From Watersipora subatra (taxonomy: Eukaryota > Bryozoa > Gymnolaemata > Cheilostomatida > Watersiporidae), in contig NC_088714.1 of assembly GCF_963576615.1 (NCBI RefSeq), forward strand, positions 1,116,001-1,180,000: a stretch of 64,000 nucleotides of DNA. The letters run 5' to 3'. Of this stretch, positions 49,401 to 61,095 are shown one piece after another (position 1 is the stretch's first letter; every line of letters begins with the position of its first letter). Made by a program: the position numbers and the translations under genes. The notes under the pieces are model-generated. The model was not told the DNA's origin, did not search any database, and worked only from the letters and a program-made list of their open reading frames with translations.

Positions 49401-52278
49401 ATCAGTCGCATAATGAAAACATAGTGTTTTACTCTGCATAGATTTCATTTGTTTTTGTGCACAATAATTAGATGTGGAGACGAGTTAAAACAATTAAGTG
49501 ATGGAGTTGTGCTCTCCACACTCAAAAGCTACTATTAGCCAATGCTAGGAAAGATTGTGGATTTACAGGTCAAGTTTTTAGCTCACTAATCTTTTACACA
49601 GGAGCTCCTGAGTTAAGTTTTTGTTAGGAGGGTTTTGGTAAGGGTCGCCACCCACAAAATTTCCAGATATCAACCCATCAGGTTCTTTGGTTCCAAGGCT
49701 AATCAAAATTTTGAGTATGTGACCTGAAGGCAGAGCCACTGTATGTACTGATTATGCCCTGCTAGCCAAAATTAGAGCACCGTACTACAATTCAGAGTTA
49801 TCTTGTCATAGCCTGAGTGCCTTGCAGTATCCACATCTGTACATTTGTTGCTGTGATTTGGAAAGTGTGCCATAAAAGCACATACCATTAAAACACTTTG
49901 AGAGCCGCATTTGCATTCTTTACCAAATCTATTGCTAAACTAGGTATACATTTGACAAAATAAAGTGTACTCGCTTTTAAGTATAGCGTAGGAATATTTA
50001 CTGTGTTCAAGTAAAAATGTTATCATTAGAGCCATTTAAAACTCACCTGATTCCCAGTAGTGTGACAATAACTTAAGGTGCTTTAAGTAGCTACTGATAT
50101 AAGGTGCTACTAACGCCATAGGTTCACCCTAATGGATGTGCAACTTGACAAATATTTTGCTTTTAGAGGTGATCTGTGAGTCTAAAATACCAGAAACAAG
50201 ATCGTCACGTGGGCCATATCTGTTCTTTTCCTTTCGCACGCCTAAAGTGACATCTTCTCGAGGTTTCCAGGTTTCTTATAGCGTCCAAGGCTCTCGTTTT
50301 CAGACCGCTACCTTTGTAGAGAGTGGGTCTCTAAGATTAACCTCTTCTCAGACACGAGTGGCCGGCCAAACCACAACTCCTATGACAACTCAGGGCGACT
50401 TTATTATGCACACGCTGCCCCCTCATGTCACCGCAGCTTACCAAATACAGTGCGACAAATCCTTGACCGTTGACAACTCTCAGGCGGGCTATATCTATTC
50501 ACCAGGCTATCCTCAAATGTATCCAAGCAATTGCCAGAGTTCCTACACATTTATCCTTCCTAAAGGCGTGAGTGTCTAATTGCAGTTATTTTTTGTAGGT
50601 TTATAGCGATTCACTTTACCAGTTTCTCATCAAGTTAAAAATAACAGCTCAAAATTATAATATATCATTTTTAGATACATTTTGATGTCTTTCATGTTTA
50701 GTGAGAAATTCGAACGCTAATCAAAAGTTCTGCTCTTTTGTAGTATCAAAAATACTACCTGTTTGCTCAAGACTTTGTTATTGGAGTTCATGCGGATCCA
50801 TGCATCGATTCTATCACAATTAAAGAAGTAAATGCGGGCGACCAACACGGGCCGTAAGTTCCCTTCTCTAGCTCATGATATGATGCAGCAGGCAAATCTA
50901 GTCATAGACAAATTTATAATGTATCAGTTGTGTAGTCGTATAGTGCTTACAGTTATATCTTGAGTTCTATGCAAGTCTTCCTTACAACATTCTCAGCTAA
51001 GGTTGTGATAGACATAAGACTTTCAAGTTTAGTTCAGCGCTTAAGTAGCTGTTTTACACTGATTAATAATCAAAGGTAATAAAAGTACATACATATACTA
51101 TGTATATGAATATGTATCACTAACGTGTACTATGTATATGATTATGTATTACTTACGTGGACTAGGTATATGAAAATGTACTACTTACATGTACTAGATA
51201 TATGAATATGTATCACTTACGTGTACTATGTATATGAATATGTATCACTTACGTGTACTAGGTATATGAATATGTATCACTTACGTGTACTATGTATATG
51301 AATATGTATTACTTACGTGTACTAGGCATATAAATATGTACTACTTACCTGTACTAGGTATATGAATATGTATTACATACGTATACTATGTATATGAATG
51401 TTTCACTTACGTGTACTATGTATATGTACTATGTACGTGTACTATGTATATGAATATGTATCACTTACGTGTGCTATGTATATGATTATGTATTACTTAC
51501 GTGTACTAGGTATATGAATATGTATTACTTACATGTACAAGATGTATGAAATACATATTCATATACCTAATACACGTTAGTAATACATATTCATATACCT
51601 AGTACACGTAAGTAATACATATTCATATACCTAGTACATGTAAGTAGTACATTTTCATATACCTAGTACACGTAAGTAATACATATTCATATACCTAGTA
51701 CATGTAAGTAGTACATTTTCATATACCTAGTACATGTATGTAATACATATTCATATACCTAGTACATGTAAGTAGTACATATTCATATACCTAGTACACG
51801 TAAGTAATACATATTCATATACATAGTACACGTAAGTGATACATATTCATATACCTAGTACACGTAAGCAATACATATTCATATACCTAGTACACGTAAG
51901 AAGTACATTTTCATATACCTAGTACACGTAAGTAATACATATTCATATACATAGTACACGTAAGTGATACATATTCATATACCTAGTACACGTAAGTGAT
52001 ACATATTCATATATCTAGTACACGTAAGCGATACATATTCATATATCTAGTATATGTAAGTATTACTTATTCATATACTTAGTATATGAGTGACTATTCT
52101 CATGTACATACGTGTTGATATTTAATTTTGCAGGTACTGCGGTAGTGAGAACAAGAACTTTGGTCATGAAGGTCATCTAGTCATTGCTGACTCATTTAAA
52201 TTTATCTTCAGAACGCCTGCCAACTCCTATAAGTATTCAGGAGTTAAAGTTTACTACGAGGCAGTTAAAGAGAAATAG
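43401..52278 (+). CDS. Secreted protein with three CUB-like modules, complete, 450 residues
   Basis: Nine exons join in phase: 43401-43437, 44199-44344, 44504-44629, 46350-46470, 47159-47314, 48584-48694, 50167-50567, 50744-50853 and 52134-52278 (TAG). All have AG acceptors and GT donors. Residues 1-18 (MADITSIIIILLVGTASG) look like a signal peptide. Module 1, about 30-142, has the CUB pattern C..GHIHSPNFPKQY...YNITVP, then DDYVALYDG and GLGFQLAYYA, with an N-glycosylation motif at N54. Module 2, about 147-275, is more diverged and ends SSRGFQVSYSV. Module 3, about 328-447, has CDKSLT...GYIYSPGYPQMYPSNC, then DPCIDSITI and YSGVKVYYEA. Module 1 keeps the DDY acidic residues of calcium-binding CUBs. 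No protease, EGF or membrane segment is present, so it is probably an extracellular binding protein. Its orthologue is not recognised. Confidence 0.87.
44724..45958. mobile_element. 1235-bp Tigger/pogo-like TIR element in CUB gene intron
   Basis: It starts CAGTCATACTTCAACTTACG and ends with CGTAAGTTGAAGTATTACTG, the inverse with one mismatch. TA lies at 44722-44723 and 45959-45960. Subterminal repeats CTCGTAT and CTCGTACG occur near both ends. No intact transposase. Confidence 0.85.
46725..46800 (-). mobile_element. tRNA-derived SINE head fragment
   Basis: The reverse strand has CTAGCTCAATGGGTTAG (A-box-like) and GGGAGGTTCCGAAATCTAAT (B-box-like) about 25 bases apart. No complete tRNA fold. 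Confidence 0.5.
46920..47035 (+). mobile_element. Dispersed repeat fragment, copy 2
   Basis: Matches the reverse strand of 17690-17800: CCATTGGCAATGTGCCAGGC, AGCAAGCAACTA, TTTATAAACTG and TTTTTAATACCCGTGCAACC. Its element class is unknown. Confidence 0.55.
47555..47780. repeat. CTA microsatellite grading into a CTACATAGATGT repeat
   Basis: (CTA)n at about 47558-47597 is followed by irregular units of roughly 19 bp such as GAACTACATAGATGTAATC, decaying to the right. It lies in the CUB gene intron. Confidence 0.85.
47918..48360. repeat. 14-bp minisatellite
   Basis: About 31 units of TATAGGCCAACTTA with few variants (AATTTA, ACACCAACTT). Confidence 0.95.
48701..48850. repeat. 28-bp minisatellite directly after a CUB gene donor site
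   Basis: Five units of CATGAGACAGTTAATCTCGC plus TATGTTTT, beginning within about 20 bases of the donor at 48695. Confidence 0.92.
48850..49490. mobile_element. Dispersed repeat, copy 2, split by a 42-bp array
   Basis: Collinear with 21010-21480 on both sides of the 42-bp array. Left block: CTTTCCACATTGAAGTC. Right block: CTATGACCTCTGGATTAG then GGGCACAATTCCAAATCCGC. Confidence 0.55.
49014..49318. repeat. 42-bp minisatellite
   Basis: About seven units contain AGTGTAGCGCTAAGTAAGAC and AGAAGTGCGGCGCTATGACC. GCGCTA occurs in two arms per unit. The final CTATGACC joins the flanking dispersed repeat, so the unit seems to have been amplified from within that element. Confidence 0.93.
51085..51545 (+). 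repeat. 32-bp minisatellite, forward arm
   Basis: About 14 units of TATATGAATATGTATCACTT plus ACGTGTACTATG. It lies in the last CUB gene intron. Confidence 0.93.
51549..52085 (-). repeat. 32-bp minisatellite, inverted arm
   Basis: About 17 units of the same repeat in reverse complement: ATACATATTCATATACCTAG then TACACGTAAGTA. Orientation flips within a few bases of 51548, giving a head-to-head array. It ends about 50 bases before the acceptor at 52133. Confidence 0.93.
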
Positions 52279-52655
52279 GAACCAACCATGTCCTTCCTTT
52301 TCATAGTCTAGTCGAAACTTGCTATTTGTGGCGCACTTTTCATTATCGCTTATTCTTGTTTCTCTTGTTATTATTGCTTATTCTTATTTTTTTCTCATGC
52401 TTGAATTATTTACTTATTTATTGGCATTTCTCTACTTTATTTTTCTTGTTGTAATGCTAGTTATCTACAAGTTTGTTATCAGCAACTACAGTATATATTT
52501 GTAAGTCTATGTGATGCCTTGACTGACTATCACAAGTATATTCAATAGCCACAGCCTCTTCTCATACCTTTTCATTTTGCTCTGACAGCATTGAACCTGT
52601 TGGTGATCATGCATGGGAATGTTATTTACTATCTTGGTGCACATTTGCCACCTGT

Positions 52656-52661
52656 AATAAA
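52656..52661 (+). terminator. Candidate poly(A) signal of the CUB gene
   Basis: AATAAA lies 378 bases after the stop codon. No better signal was seen before it. Confidence 0.45.
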
Positions 52662-52907
52662 ATACAATTCTTCCTACTTCATTTCTGTTTTTCTCAAAAA
52701 TTCTATTTAACAATTGATAATCTAATCATACAATATACAATAATATATTGTTGCTTCAAAAATTAATTATTTTTCTTAATGTACTTGTGGCTAGAGAGTA
52801 GTTCCACTCTGTGTGTTGCTATCTATTACGGATACCCTGACAGTCTGATGTGCTGTGAGAGACTATCCTGTGTGCCAATAAAACACAATAATTGTTCAAT
52901 TAGGAAA

Positions 52908-53046
52908 TTGAATGGTTGGTGCAGTAGTTAGCATGCAGGTCTACGAAGTTGATGAGTGCAAGTTTGGATAATGTGTGCCGCATTGTTTTTTCTCCACATC
53001 TAATGTGGCTTCGGAGGAGCACAGCTTTTCTTATAGTAAAGACTAC
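52908..53046 (+). mobile_element. tRNA-derived SINE, tandem member 1
   Basis: GTTGGTGCAGTAGTTAGCATG resembles a tRNA 5' half with an A box, but its B-box region is decayed. The tail GGAGGAGCACAGC followed by TATAGTAAAGA is shared with the next copy. Confidence 0.55.
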
Positions 53047-53100
53047 ATGTTGACAGGTACGCAGGGACAGATTGTTATACGTAATCACTTTATGTAAAAT

Positions 53101-53262
53101 CAATCATCAATGCTGCAAGGTGATGCAGTGCTAGCTCGCTTAGCTTTGAATCCGAGTATCTGAGTTCAATGCCTGTTCGGTGCAATCCTTTTTGTAACAT
53201 GTTTAGCATGGCTTTAGATGGCGAGCACAGCTCCTAACATAGTAAAGATAAAGATTACTATG
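53101..53262 (+). mobile_element. tRNA-derived SINE, tandem member 2
   Basis: GGTGATGCAGTGCTAGCTCG (A-box region) and CTGAGTTCAATGCC (B-box region) are followed by GGCGAGCACAGCTC and CATAGTAAAGATAAAGAT, matching the tail of member 1. Confidence 0.6.
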
Positions 53263-53686
53263 TTACAGTAATTATATTCAAGTTGACTGCTAGTAGTAAG
53301 TATAGCATTCAGCTGAACATATGCATCCTTTATAATGCTCCCAATGCTAGAGAGTTGTTTGATATGATATTTGGTTTAGATAAGAATACACCTTTTACAC
53401 ATTAAAACTTATTGTTTATTTCATTATAAATCAGTCATACAAAACATAAACAATCCTTGACCTTTGCAGCGGAATTTATCATCAGCTTTGCAATAAAACA
53501 AGCCAGAAACTGACTGTGACCATCCTACCTTGTATAGCAAAAAAACATACATAGGAATAAGGTACACACTAAGAGCTTCAGCATATCTGATTGGCAACTG
53601 ATGAAGTAACACAAAATAAGCCTTCATATTATGATATGGTTAGTGGATTAGTAAACATCCTTATTTGTACGAACTTTTGTTAAAGT

Positions 53687-53692
53687 TTTATT
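53687..53692 (-). terminator. Candidate SPATA17 poly(A) signal
   Basis: TTTATT on + (AATAAA on -) lies 71 bases past the SPATA17 stop. Another is at 53415-53420. Confidence 0.5.
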
Positions 53693-53762
53693 GAATGTGA
53701 AAATGAGTCAGTAGAGTTGAAGTAGCTCTCTTCGTTGGACCTGACAGGAGGAGTTGAGCCTC

Positions 53763-56700
53763 TCACACTTCTCCTTGAGAATAAGTAGCGTTGAGCTTGT
53801 CGAAGATAGGAATGGGGGGTACAAGGGTTTTCATCGGCTAAAAAAAGGGCAACCTTTGTCATAGAGTGAACTACATGTTTTTTGAAAGTAGAAGAGCCAT
53901 TTGTGATTAGACAACTCCGCATATGGTTCTATTGGTTTCATGCATTTAATTGATCAAATGTGCTTTGAAAATTAACCTCATATCTGTTCACCGTCTATAA
54001 TTCTACACAATAATACATAATACTATATTGATGACATAACAAGAGGGGTGTAAAAACTCACTTGTGTTGAAATGAATTTGTTTGAGTGTTCCTCCCTGAA
54101 ATATGCTGTTCCATAAGGTATGTGGCCATAAGTTGTCTGTGTGTGATGTAGTGGCTCATAGTTTCTATGTCTATGGGTGAATGGCTTGAACCTGTTTGAC
54201 ATACTTATGCTATAAAACTCGCAATGTTTATGTTTCACTAGCAATTCTAATATAACCTCGTCTATGATCACATTACAAGTAGACGTAGATAAGTTCACCT
54301 TATGTTTACTATTAACCAATGAATTTAGCGACTTACGGTGTGTCAATAACTCGGTCTACCCACTCCTGTTGTTTCATGGCTTCCCTCGCTTCGTCTACCG
54401 CAGTATAAGAAGTCTCCACTCTAAGGGATGGGTTGAAAGGTCGATATCGTTGCTGTCTCACTTCTTCCGCTTGTCGGAACGGCCCCTGAAATTATAAAAA
54501 AACATTACGGTAGCAGATAACACTAAAAGTAGTTAGTAGATACAGTAGTAGTAGATAGTAGTAGTGGTAGTAGTACACTAGATAGTAGTAGTAGTACACT
54601 AGATAGTAGTAGTAGATATTAGTAGTAGTACACTAGATAGTAGTAGTAGTAGTGGTAGTAGAAGATAGTAGTAGTAGATACAGTAGTAGTGTAAAATAGT
54701 AATGTTCTACAGTCTTCTATTTCATTGTCAAGGCTAATAAACATTGAAGATTGTAAACTAGAAACATTTGAGTCAGTAGAGATCAGCTACAGTTTAGAAA
54801 CCTGCCTTAGATACGTTTACTTAAAGACTGTCAAATAACTTCTGACAACTCGATAGCACCCTCTACCTATTACCCTTGACGGAATACACAAAAGACTTCT
54901 GCTTTCTCCAATACATGGCTTTACGGATTAAACATTCACTAACCTGTGGTTTTTTAGCTATCGGTGGAAGAGACGGAGGTTTGGGAGTTGTCAGGTCATA
55001 CCTTGTGGCTGTTGGGTTATACTTAGGTTTCCCATCCGGTTTCTTAACATGGTCAAATGGTTTTGTATTTCTCAGGTCTGCCTCTACCTCAGTTTCAAAT
55101 GGTAAATACGGTGAGTTGTAGATACCGGGTACAACTGCTGTGCTCACCTGCAACAATTCAATGCAATCAACTTACTTCTACAAGTTTTTAACTGCCCTTC
55201 AACTAATGTCAACTCTACGAGACAGAGGACTTCAATAAAATGCAGATAAACATCTACGCTTCTCCAAATTTATTGATTAATAGTATCAAAGTATGAGGCT
55301 AAGAAAATACTTCTTAGCAAGTAAACAGCTTTCATAAACACGTGACACACTACATGACCAGTTGTATTCATGCTATAAAACATTTTATAGGTACTCTATG
55401 ATTCGGTTAAACCATTAGCAAGGAGACATAACCTTCAGTTGCTTCTTATTACTATGTTTAGTAACTAAAGAGTAACAGAATAGATCTTTAAGAACAGAAT
55501 CCTTAAAGGATATTATGACTTATGACACTCACTAGGTGGTGATGTTTTCTAAGCCATGCTTCCTTGTTTTCTCTTTGAGCTTTGGCTTCTGCTTGCATTC
55601 GCTCCGTTTGTTGTTGTTCTTTATAAGCAGCCAGTGTCTCTCTGTTTTAGTAAGTACAAGTAGGTGTAGTTACCTAACCACTAGACTTATACAAATTTTA
55701 AAAATGTGACGGTACATCGCACGCTTATCATTATCTTACCACCAAGGGTCAAGATAAACTATGATGAAATTATTATTGACAGTAGTACAGTAAAACTATG
55801 TTGTAATTATCACATCTTGAGTAAGGGTTGCCGAACATCTTGATCTGTCCGCGTTATCATATACAACATTAACTGTATATTCACTGTGTATCACAAATGA
55901 GTAAACCTTTCAACTCAACATCAATGGCTAAATAATCTGTAAACAGCTGACAAAAACCTACCTGATGGTTTCGTTTTTGATAAGGAGGCTGCTAAGGTAG
56001 CGCTTGAAGCTGTAATAGTTGAAGATGTATTTTCTCACATAGAAACCTCGCCAAACCTTTTGTATTCGAGTTGCCAAAAGGTTGTATCTGTTTAGCTTCA
56101 TCACAAAAACTTCATTCTATTAAAAAAAATTTACAATCGTTTTAGTAATTTAAAATCTTACCAAATATCCAATTTTCAGATTCCCAATGAATTGAGTTTG
56201 TTCGTGGTTTTAGGTAGCGTATTGTCTTTTTTCAACCACATAGATAAAATTACAACCCAAACTGGACAACCTCCTCTAAAAAGGGCTAGCACCCTATCAA
56301 TGCACCGAAATAGATATAAGAGATTGATGGATGCTAAAAAATCTTAGTTAAGTCCACTTAGAGAGCTGATATACATGTACATAGTTTGCGAAATAACTAA
56401 TCTTGAATTCTGACCTGCTTTGTAAATCCTTATTTGAAACTAAATATACTTTGCAAAGGTACTTGATTTATGTGTTGCTACACTTCTGTACAAGCGTACA
56501 GAAGTGATACAGTATGAAATACACGCATGACCTATTATACACAGATTACACTAAGTTTCATGTGTAAAACATACCTTCAGGAAAACTCGGAATTCCTTTC
56601 TCCCCTGAAAACCTCGGTATCTTTTTTGGATGACATTTGAGCAGTCGATGATGTATCTCAAATATGCACGGGCTCGCAGCGCTCTGTACCATGACTGTAT

Positions 56701-59700
56701 TTTGACTGCTGCTTGATATTCTCTTGTTCGATTTGCTTGGGCTGAACTAAAATACGGGCAAATCAATTGTTCACATTCATCTTAAAACTATAGTTTCATA
56801 AATTTTCTAAGAGTTCAAATGCTGAACCTGCATAGCACCCGTTCACGCTATATCTACTATGAACTGGCAAACTTCTGATATAAATCTTTAGTAGTGAACT
56901 AGGCATAACTAGTAATTGTATCCTCACTTCCTCTCCGTATCATTAATTCGTTGTTCAGTTTTCTTTCGCATATCATTATGTACCCAGTGACAACGGTATG
57001 TAGTTAAGCAACTTCTCGGACATATGCTGTCCTTGGATGCCCTCAAGGATCAAATATGGTGTCTGATTATGCAAGCACTAACGAGTTGTAGCCCATGTTG
57101 CACAAACAAGGGCTCTGTGATCTTAGCAGAACATGTTTGTGTCTAGTTTCAATAAAACCTCGACGACTGAAGACATGCCTAGTTGCGGAGAGTGATTTAA
57201 GGTTGGATGTTATTCATGTCACTACTAGTGGCCTTTTTTGGAGATTGAGCACCAACCTGTTGTTTGGAGGTCAGGCGTCTTAGACCACCAAGGCACGGCT
57301 GCTGTAATTGTAGAGATAGTGGTGTTCGCTAACATTTTTATTTGCGTATACGTTGAATATTTGTTTCTTCTCTATACATTCTAATATGAAACTGGTACAA
57401 GACTGTTTCTTATTATACAAACTTCCATATATAAGACTCACAACGCACAAGCAACAATTCATATGCTATTACTATTCATCTAGATGCTGGAGTAGTTGAT
57501 CTGTTGCTACTACTCACAGAGACTTACACTTCCCTTCTCTAAACTGCGCCACAAACAAGGCTTGCTGCATCATAGAGTTTAAATAAATTGCATAGCAAAT
57601 GTCCTAGAAAAACAGTCACAAATCTTTTTGCAATTATTTTATTTTGTCAAGAGTGAGCTTTTTGTTGTTAGGTAAGAGCAGAGGTAGCTAATTAAGTCAT
57701 CTTCGTGCTTCTCTCTATAGTTGAAAGATACTTAAGAATGGATGAGAAGAGAGCAATCAACTCAGCAGTATTGTAAAATTGTGTAAATTGCTGATCTAGT
57801 AAACCTTTTTTAAAAAACTCATTGCTGCACTTGGTCAAGAAATTAGTAATTGTTAGGCCTAGTGAGAGAGAGAGATAACTCTACTTTTTAATGTCAAACC
57901 TTACTCTTAAACCAGTTTAAATAAGTACAACTTTTTCTTTCACAGAAAAAGTTGTACTTGTTCCACAGTTTACTAGTTGAGACTGATAACTGACTTACTA
58001 CACAGCAGCTGCTCTTTAATAATGATATAAGAATGGGAAAAGTTACTGTTAATGTAACCGTCGAAGAAGATATGGGTTAGGGTGGGCTACGGTGAAAGTG
58101 TTAAGAACTGTGTATACTGATGTCTTGCACTCTTTTTTGTTAACATACAGAATACTTTGGTATTGTTTAGTGCACGGCCACTAAAAAGTGGTTATTTGAT
58201 GAAAAATGTGGCTGAAATCGCAAGATGATAATGAGATGCCTGAGCTGTCTTGTAGATAATGGCCACCCTTGAAGAATAACACAAAAATCTCCATAAGAGA
58301 CTAGAAAATGATTTGGAGATATACAGTCTTACAAAATTTGGTCATTATCAATGATAGTACGTTTGGTGATGATACTGGTAAAAGCAGTGATGTACTTGCT
58401 AGCATTAAAGTAAAGAGTGATGCCAGCAGCAACAGTAATAAGGCGACTATGGTCCTGATTGTTGGGCTGGTGACGGCACCAGCAAGAGCAGTAGTTCAAC
58501 TCCTAGCACCATAGTAGTAGTACAAGAGCTGATGACGGCCGAAAATAGCCCCAACTCAAAAACTGATCTCGGAGTTGCTTTGTTGAAGGCAATTGAGGCC
58601 AAAGAAAAAAGACGAGGAGTGCTGGTGTGTGCTAGGATTATGTCTTGATGATTATTGCCAACAGCAGATCTTCTAAAACTCTGATCGCTTTTTAGATTAA
58701 TATTGTAATAAATGCTGGCTCACATCAGCTCAAACAAGTTTAGCCTCCTTAGATTCTTACATAACATTCTTTGCTGCTCTATAAAAATATAATGGCTTTT
58801 TACAGATCATAATGTGCTTTCAGAACATAATGACTTATATGCTGGGGACTTAAATTAAATCTGTAACAGCTTCATTCCTGACTATTGTTAAAGCCAGCTC
58901 TTATGCTTTAATTGATAATCAGAAAACTTGTGCATTTTGATACCATAACACAGTAGGAGAAGATCAATTCAGTTCCGGCTCAGGAGCCTTCTACAGAAAT
59001 GACAATAAAGAACTTTCACTTTAGTGCAAATAAGTTGAAGATACTTCTAGAGCTCACAGAACTGAATATTGTTGAGGTTAGTGTTACGAGGAAAGGTGGA
59101 CTCACAAACTTTGTCAAAAGTCTGGAAACAAAGTACCGGTTATTAGGTCTCTGAAGACACGCAAAAACAACTGTGGAGTGCTTTTCAAAAGATTTAGGAT
59201 AATCCATAGATTCCAAAAAACATCGAATGTGAGGTATGTCGAGTCACATTAGTCTGAACCGTCACCAGTGTCAATAAAACTGCTCACAGACAACAGAGAC
59301 GGAGTACAAAAAGAGACTATAAAAACTTAATGGTTGCAAAGCCTCTACAGCTTAGGTGTGGTTTGAAACCAGCTTAAGTAGATTCTAAAAATTTGGATTT
59401 TAAAATTGTAAAAACTAAGAACTTCGACAACACGAGCTATAGACGAATGAAGCCTTGGAGTAAAAGCATACAACAATACTTTTGAGTCACTATCAAAACC
59501 TTTAATCTTGTCCCTATTTTTTGTAGTTGTAACAGGAGCTTGATCAATTTTATAACAACGTTTTACTATAACTAAAATTGTTAAAAGTGAATAGAATTGC
59601 TGGTGTTGTGCACTAATCAGTGTTTTGCTAGGCAGTATGGTCTAGCATGCTTCACAAAACCATATGTTTCTACAAAGCTTCACCGTCATCTCTAAGCTTA

Positions 59701-60402
59701 CATTACACAAATAAAAGCTAGTATACTAAAAAGTTTAACACAATTTCAGTCATTATTATATATCTTGCTATATCATTGGTAGTCAATGCACAATCTCCAA
59801 AAATCTATTTATTGGCAAAGAAAATTACTGTTCAAAATAATGCACTAGCACATTTAGACAATTTAATTTGGCGTATAATAGTATGTTGTCATAGAGCCAT
59901 AAACTTTACTAAATATGTGTTGATTTAATTAAGTAGTATTTCAATATTAACTTTTTACTAAATTTGTATATTAATGCAGGCAAAGTTATGTCTTTTAAAC
60001 TTGCACTAAGAACTTTGTTGCTGAAAGTACTGTAACCTGGCTTACCCACAAAAAAGCTGGACCCTTTTGGTAAGTTGGTTAGATTGTTGGAAGAATAATT
60101 TTTATTACTGATGCTAAACTAAATTTATTAAACTGCTGCTGAATATTTATTTGTGACAGATTCGATAAAATCTGTTGCGACATAGAATGAACTTGAATAG
60201 TTTTCTTGCTCTAAATTTTTTCCCCATTGGCCTTGCTTTAAATTCATTTCAAAATAGACGTAGTTAATATTTTATTTTTAATTATAAAAATTTTCAAGTA
60301 CTACAGAGCATGAGACATATTCGAAGCAACTTACTTTTTCCTACTATAGACTTCCTTCACTATTGGAAGTATCTCTTTCGTCAGTCTTACCATGGTCGCC
60401 AT
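53763..60402 (-). CDS. SPATA17: SPATA17, IQ-motif spermatogenesis-associated protein 17, complete, 359 residues
   Basis: Eight exons on the minus strand join in phase: 60335-60402 (ATG at 60402), 56575-56746, 55962-56116, 55533-55641, 54944-55147, 54337-54485, 54062-54209 and 53763-53837 (TGA). The 359 residues compare with 361 in human SPATA17. The start MATMVRLTKEILP matches human MATLARLQ. Three IQ motifs, which bind calmodulin-type light chains, follow: AAVKIQSWYRALRARAYLR, SNVIQKRYRGFQGRKEFR and ATRIQKVWRGFYVRKYIF. Then comes a charged helix (AAYKEQQQTERMQAEAKAQR), the conserved PGIYNSPY, LPPIAKKPQGPFR, RYRPFNPSLRVE, and the tail TLVPPIPIFDKLNATYSQGE. The protein is associated with sperm and cilia in animals. 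An in-frame ATG ten codons upstream (about 60432) exists, but the family alignment and AACATGG context favour 60402. Confidence 0.92.
54530..54695. repeat. AGT-type trinucleotide microsatellite
   Basis: Imperfect (AGT)n/(TAG)n with AGATAG interruptions, in the SPATA17 intron between exons 5 and 6. Confidence 0.9.
57092..57302 (-). mobile_element. tRNA-derived SINE, copy 2
   Basis: On the reverse strand, GCCTTGGTGGTCTAAGACG (A-box region) and GGTTGGTGCTCAATCTCC (B-box region) are followed by a body collinear with 42318-42532, including GCATGTCTTCAG and GAGCCCTTGTTTGTGC. It lies in SPATA17 intron 1. Confidence 0.75.
57923..57959. repeat. Perfect 16-bp stem hairpin
   Basis: AAGTACAACTTTTTCT, loop TTCAC, AGAAAAAGTTGTACTT. 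It lies in SPATA17 intron 1 and its function is unknown. Confidence 0.85.
57960..60334. other. SPATA17 intron 1, unassigned part
   Basis: No exon is needed here, because SPATA17 exons 1 and 2 join directly in phase. At 58940-59500 the + strand has patches such as GLTNFVKSLE and KTRKNNCGVLF, broken by stops. They may be remains of a mobile-element protein, but I do not recognise a family. Confidence 0.35.
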
Positions 60403-60778
60403 GTTGGCATTGGCGGTTGGCAAGGCGATCATGGTCTAAACGATGATACGGCCAGTTAAAGTTTGAACATTATTACAATGTAAAAAGGTGTTTTATTTGT
60501 AATTTTTATTTATTTATTTTAAAAATAACAAATTCTAAAATGGCAATGTTTAGTGTAAATACATGTTTAAAGTATTTGGGATTGTGATTGACGTAAATTT
60601 ACAGTACAATATGTATAAATTTGACGCAGCTTCATTTGTGTCTATGAAGGTGTCTATGAAGCTGCGTGAAAATTGATCAACATAGACGTCTTGAGAAAAA
60701 TCAGCAAGGTCAAGTGTAAATATTAAAGACTGGTGCGCCATCTGTCATTTGCCAGTAGAAATGTTATATTCTTTACTT

Positions 60779-61095
60779 TCCTTATGAAGTGTCTATTCAT
60801 TAATTTTTTTCTAAATTTTTTGTAGACGTTCTTACCAATAATTTAATTTAAATTTCTATCAATTTTTACTACTATTACTCTAAAATATACTTACATCTGT
60901 CCATAAACGCCCTCGAACTCATCATAATCCACGGATTACCAGGTAACTACTGTGTCTATGTCCTGTGTTTATGGAGAGATGTAAGCATATTTCAGAGTAA
61001 TAGTAAAAGAATGATAAAAATTTAAGTTGATTCAGATTGATGAGAATGTCTAAAAAAACAATAAGAAAGAAAGAATGAATAGGCACTTCAGAAAA
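60779..61095. mobile_element. Imperfect foldback element of about 320 bp
   Basis: TGAAGTGTCTATTCATTA near the left end pairs with AATGAATAGGCACTTCA near the right. TACTATTACTCTAAAATATA and CTTACATC pair with TATTTCAGAGTAATAGTA and GATGTAAG inward. The arms are about 140 bp with indels. It lies upstream of SPATA17. Confidence 0.7.

Noticed and set aside
53101..53180. Possible tRNA gene
   Set aside because: It has A/B-box-like elements, but I see no clean cloverleaf, and a shared SINE-type tail follows; called a SINE instead.
57530..57573. Candidate SPATA17 first exon on minus (MMQQALFVAQFREG)
   Set aside because: Its length would fit, but the exon at 60335-60402 reads MATMVRLTKE, matches the family start and joins exon 2 in the correct phase with a better donor.
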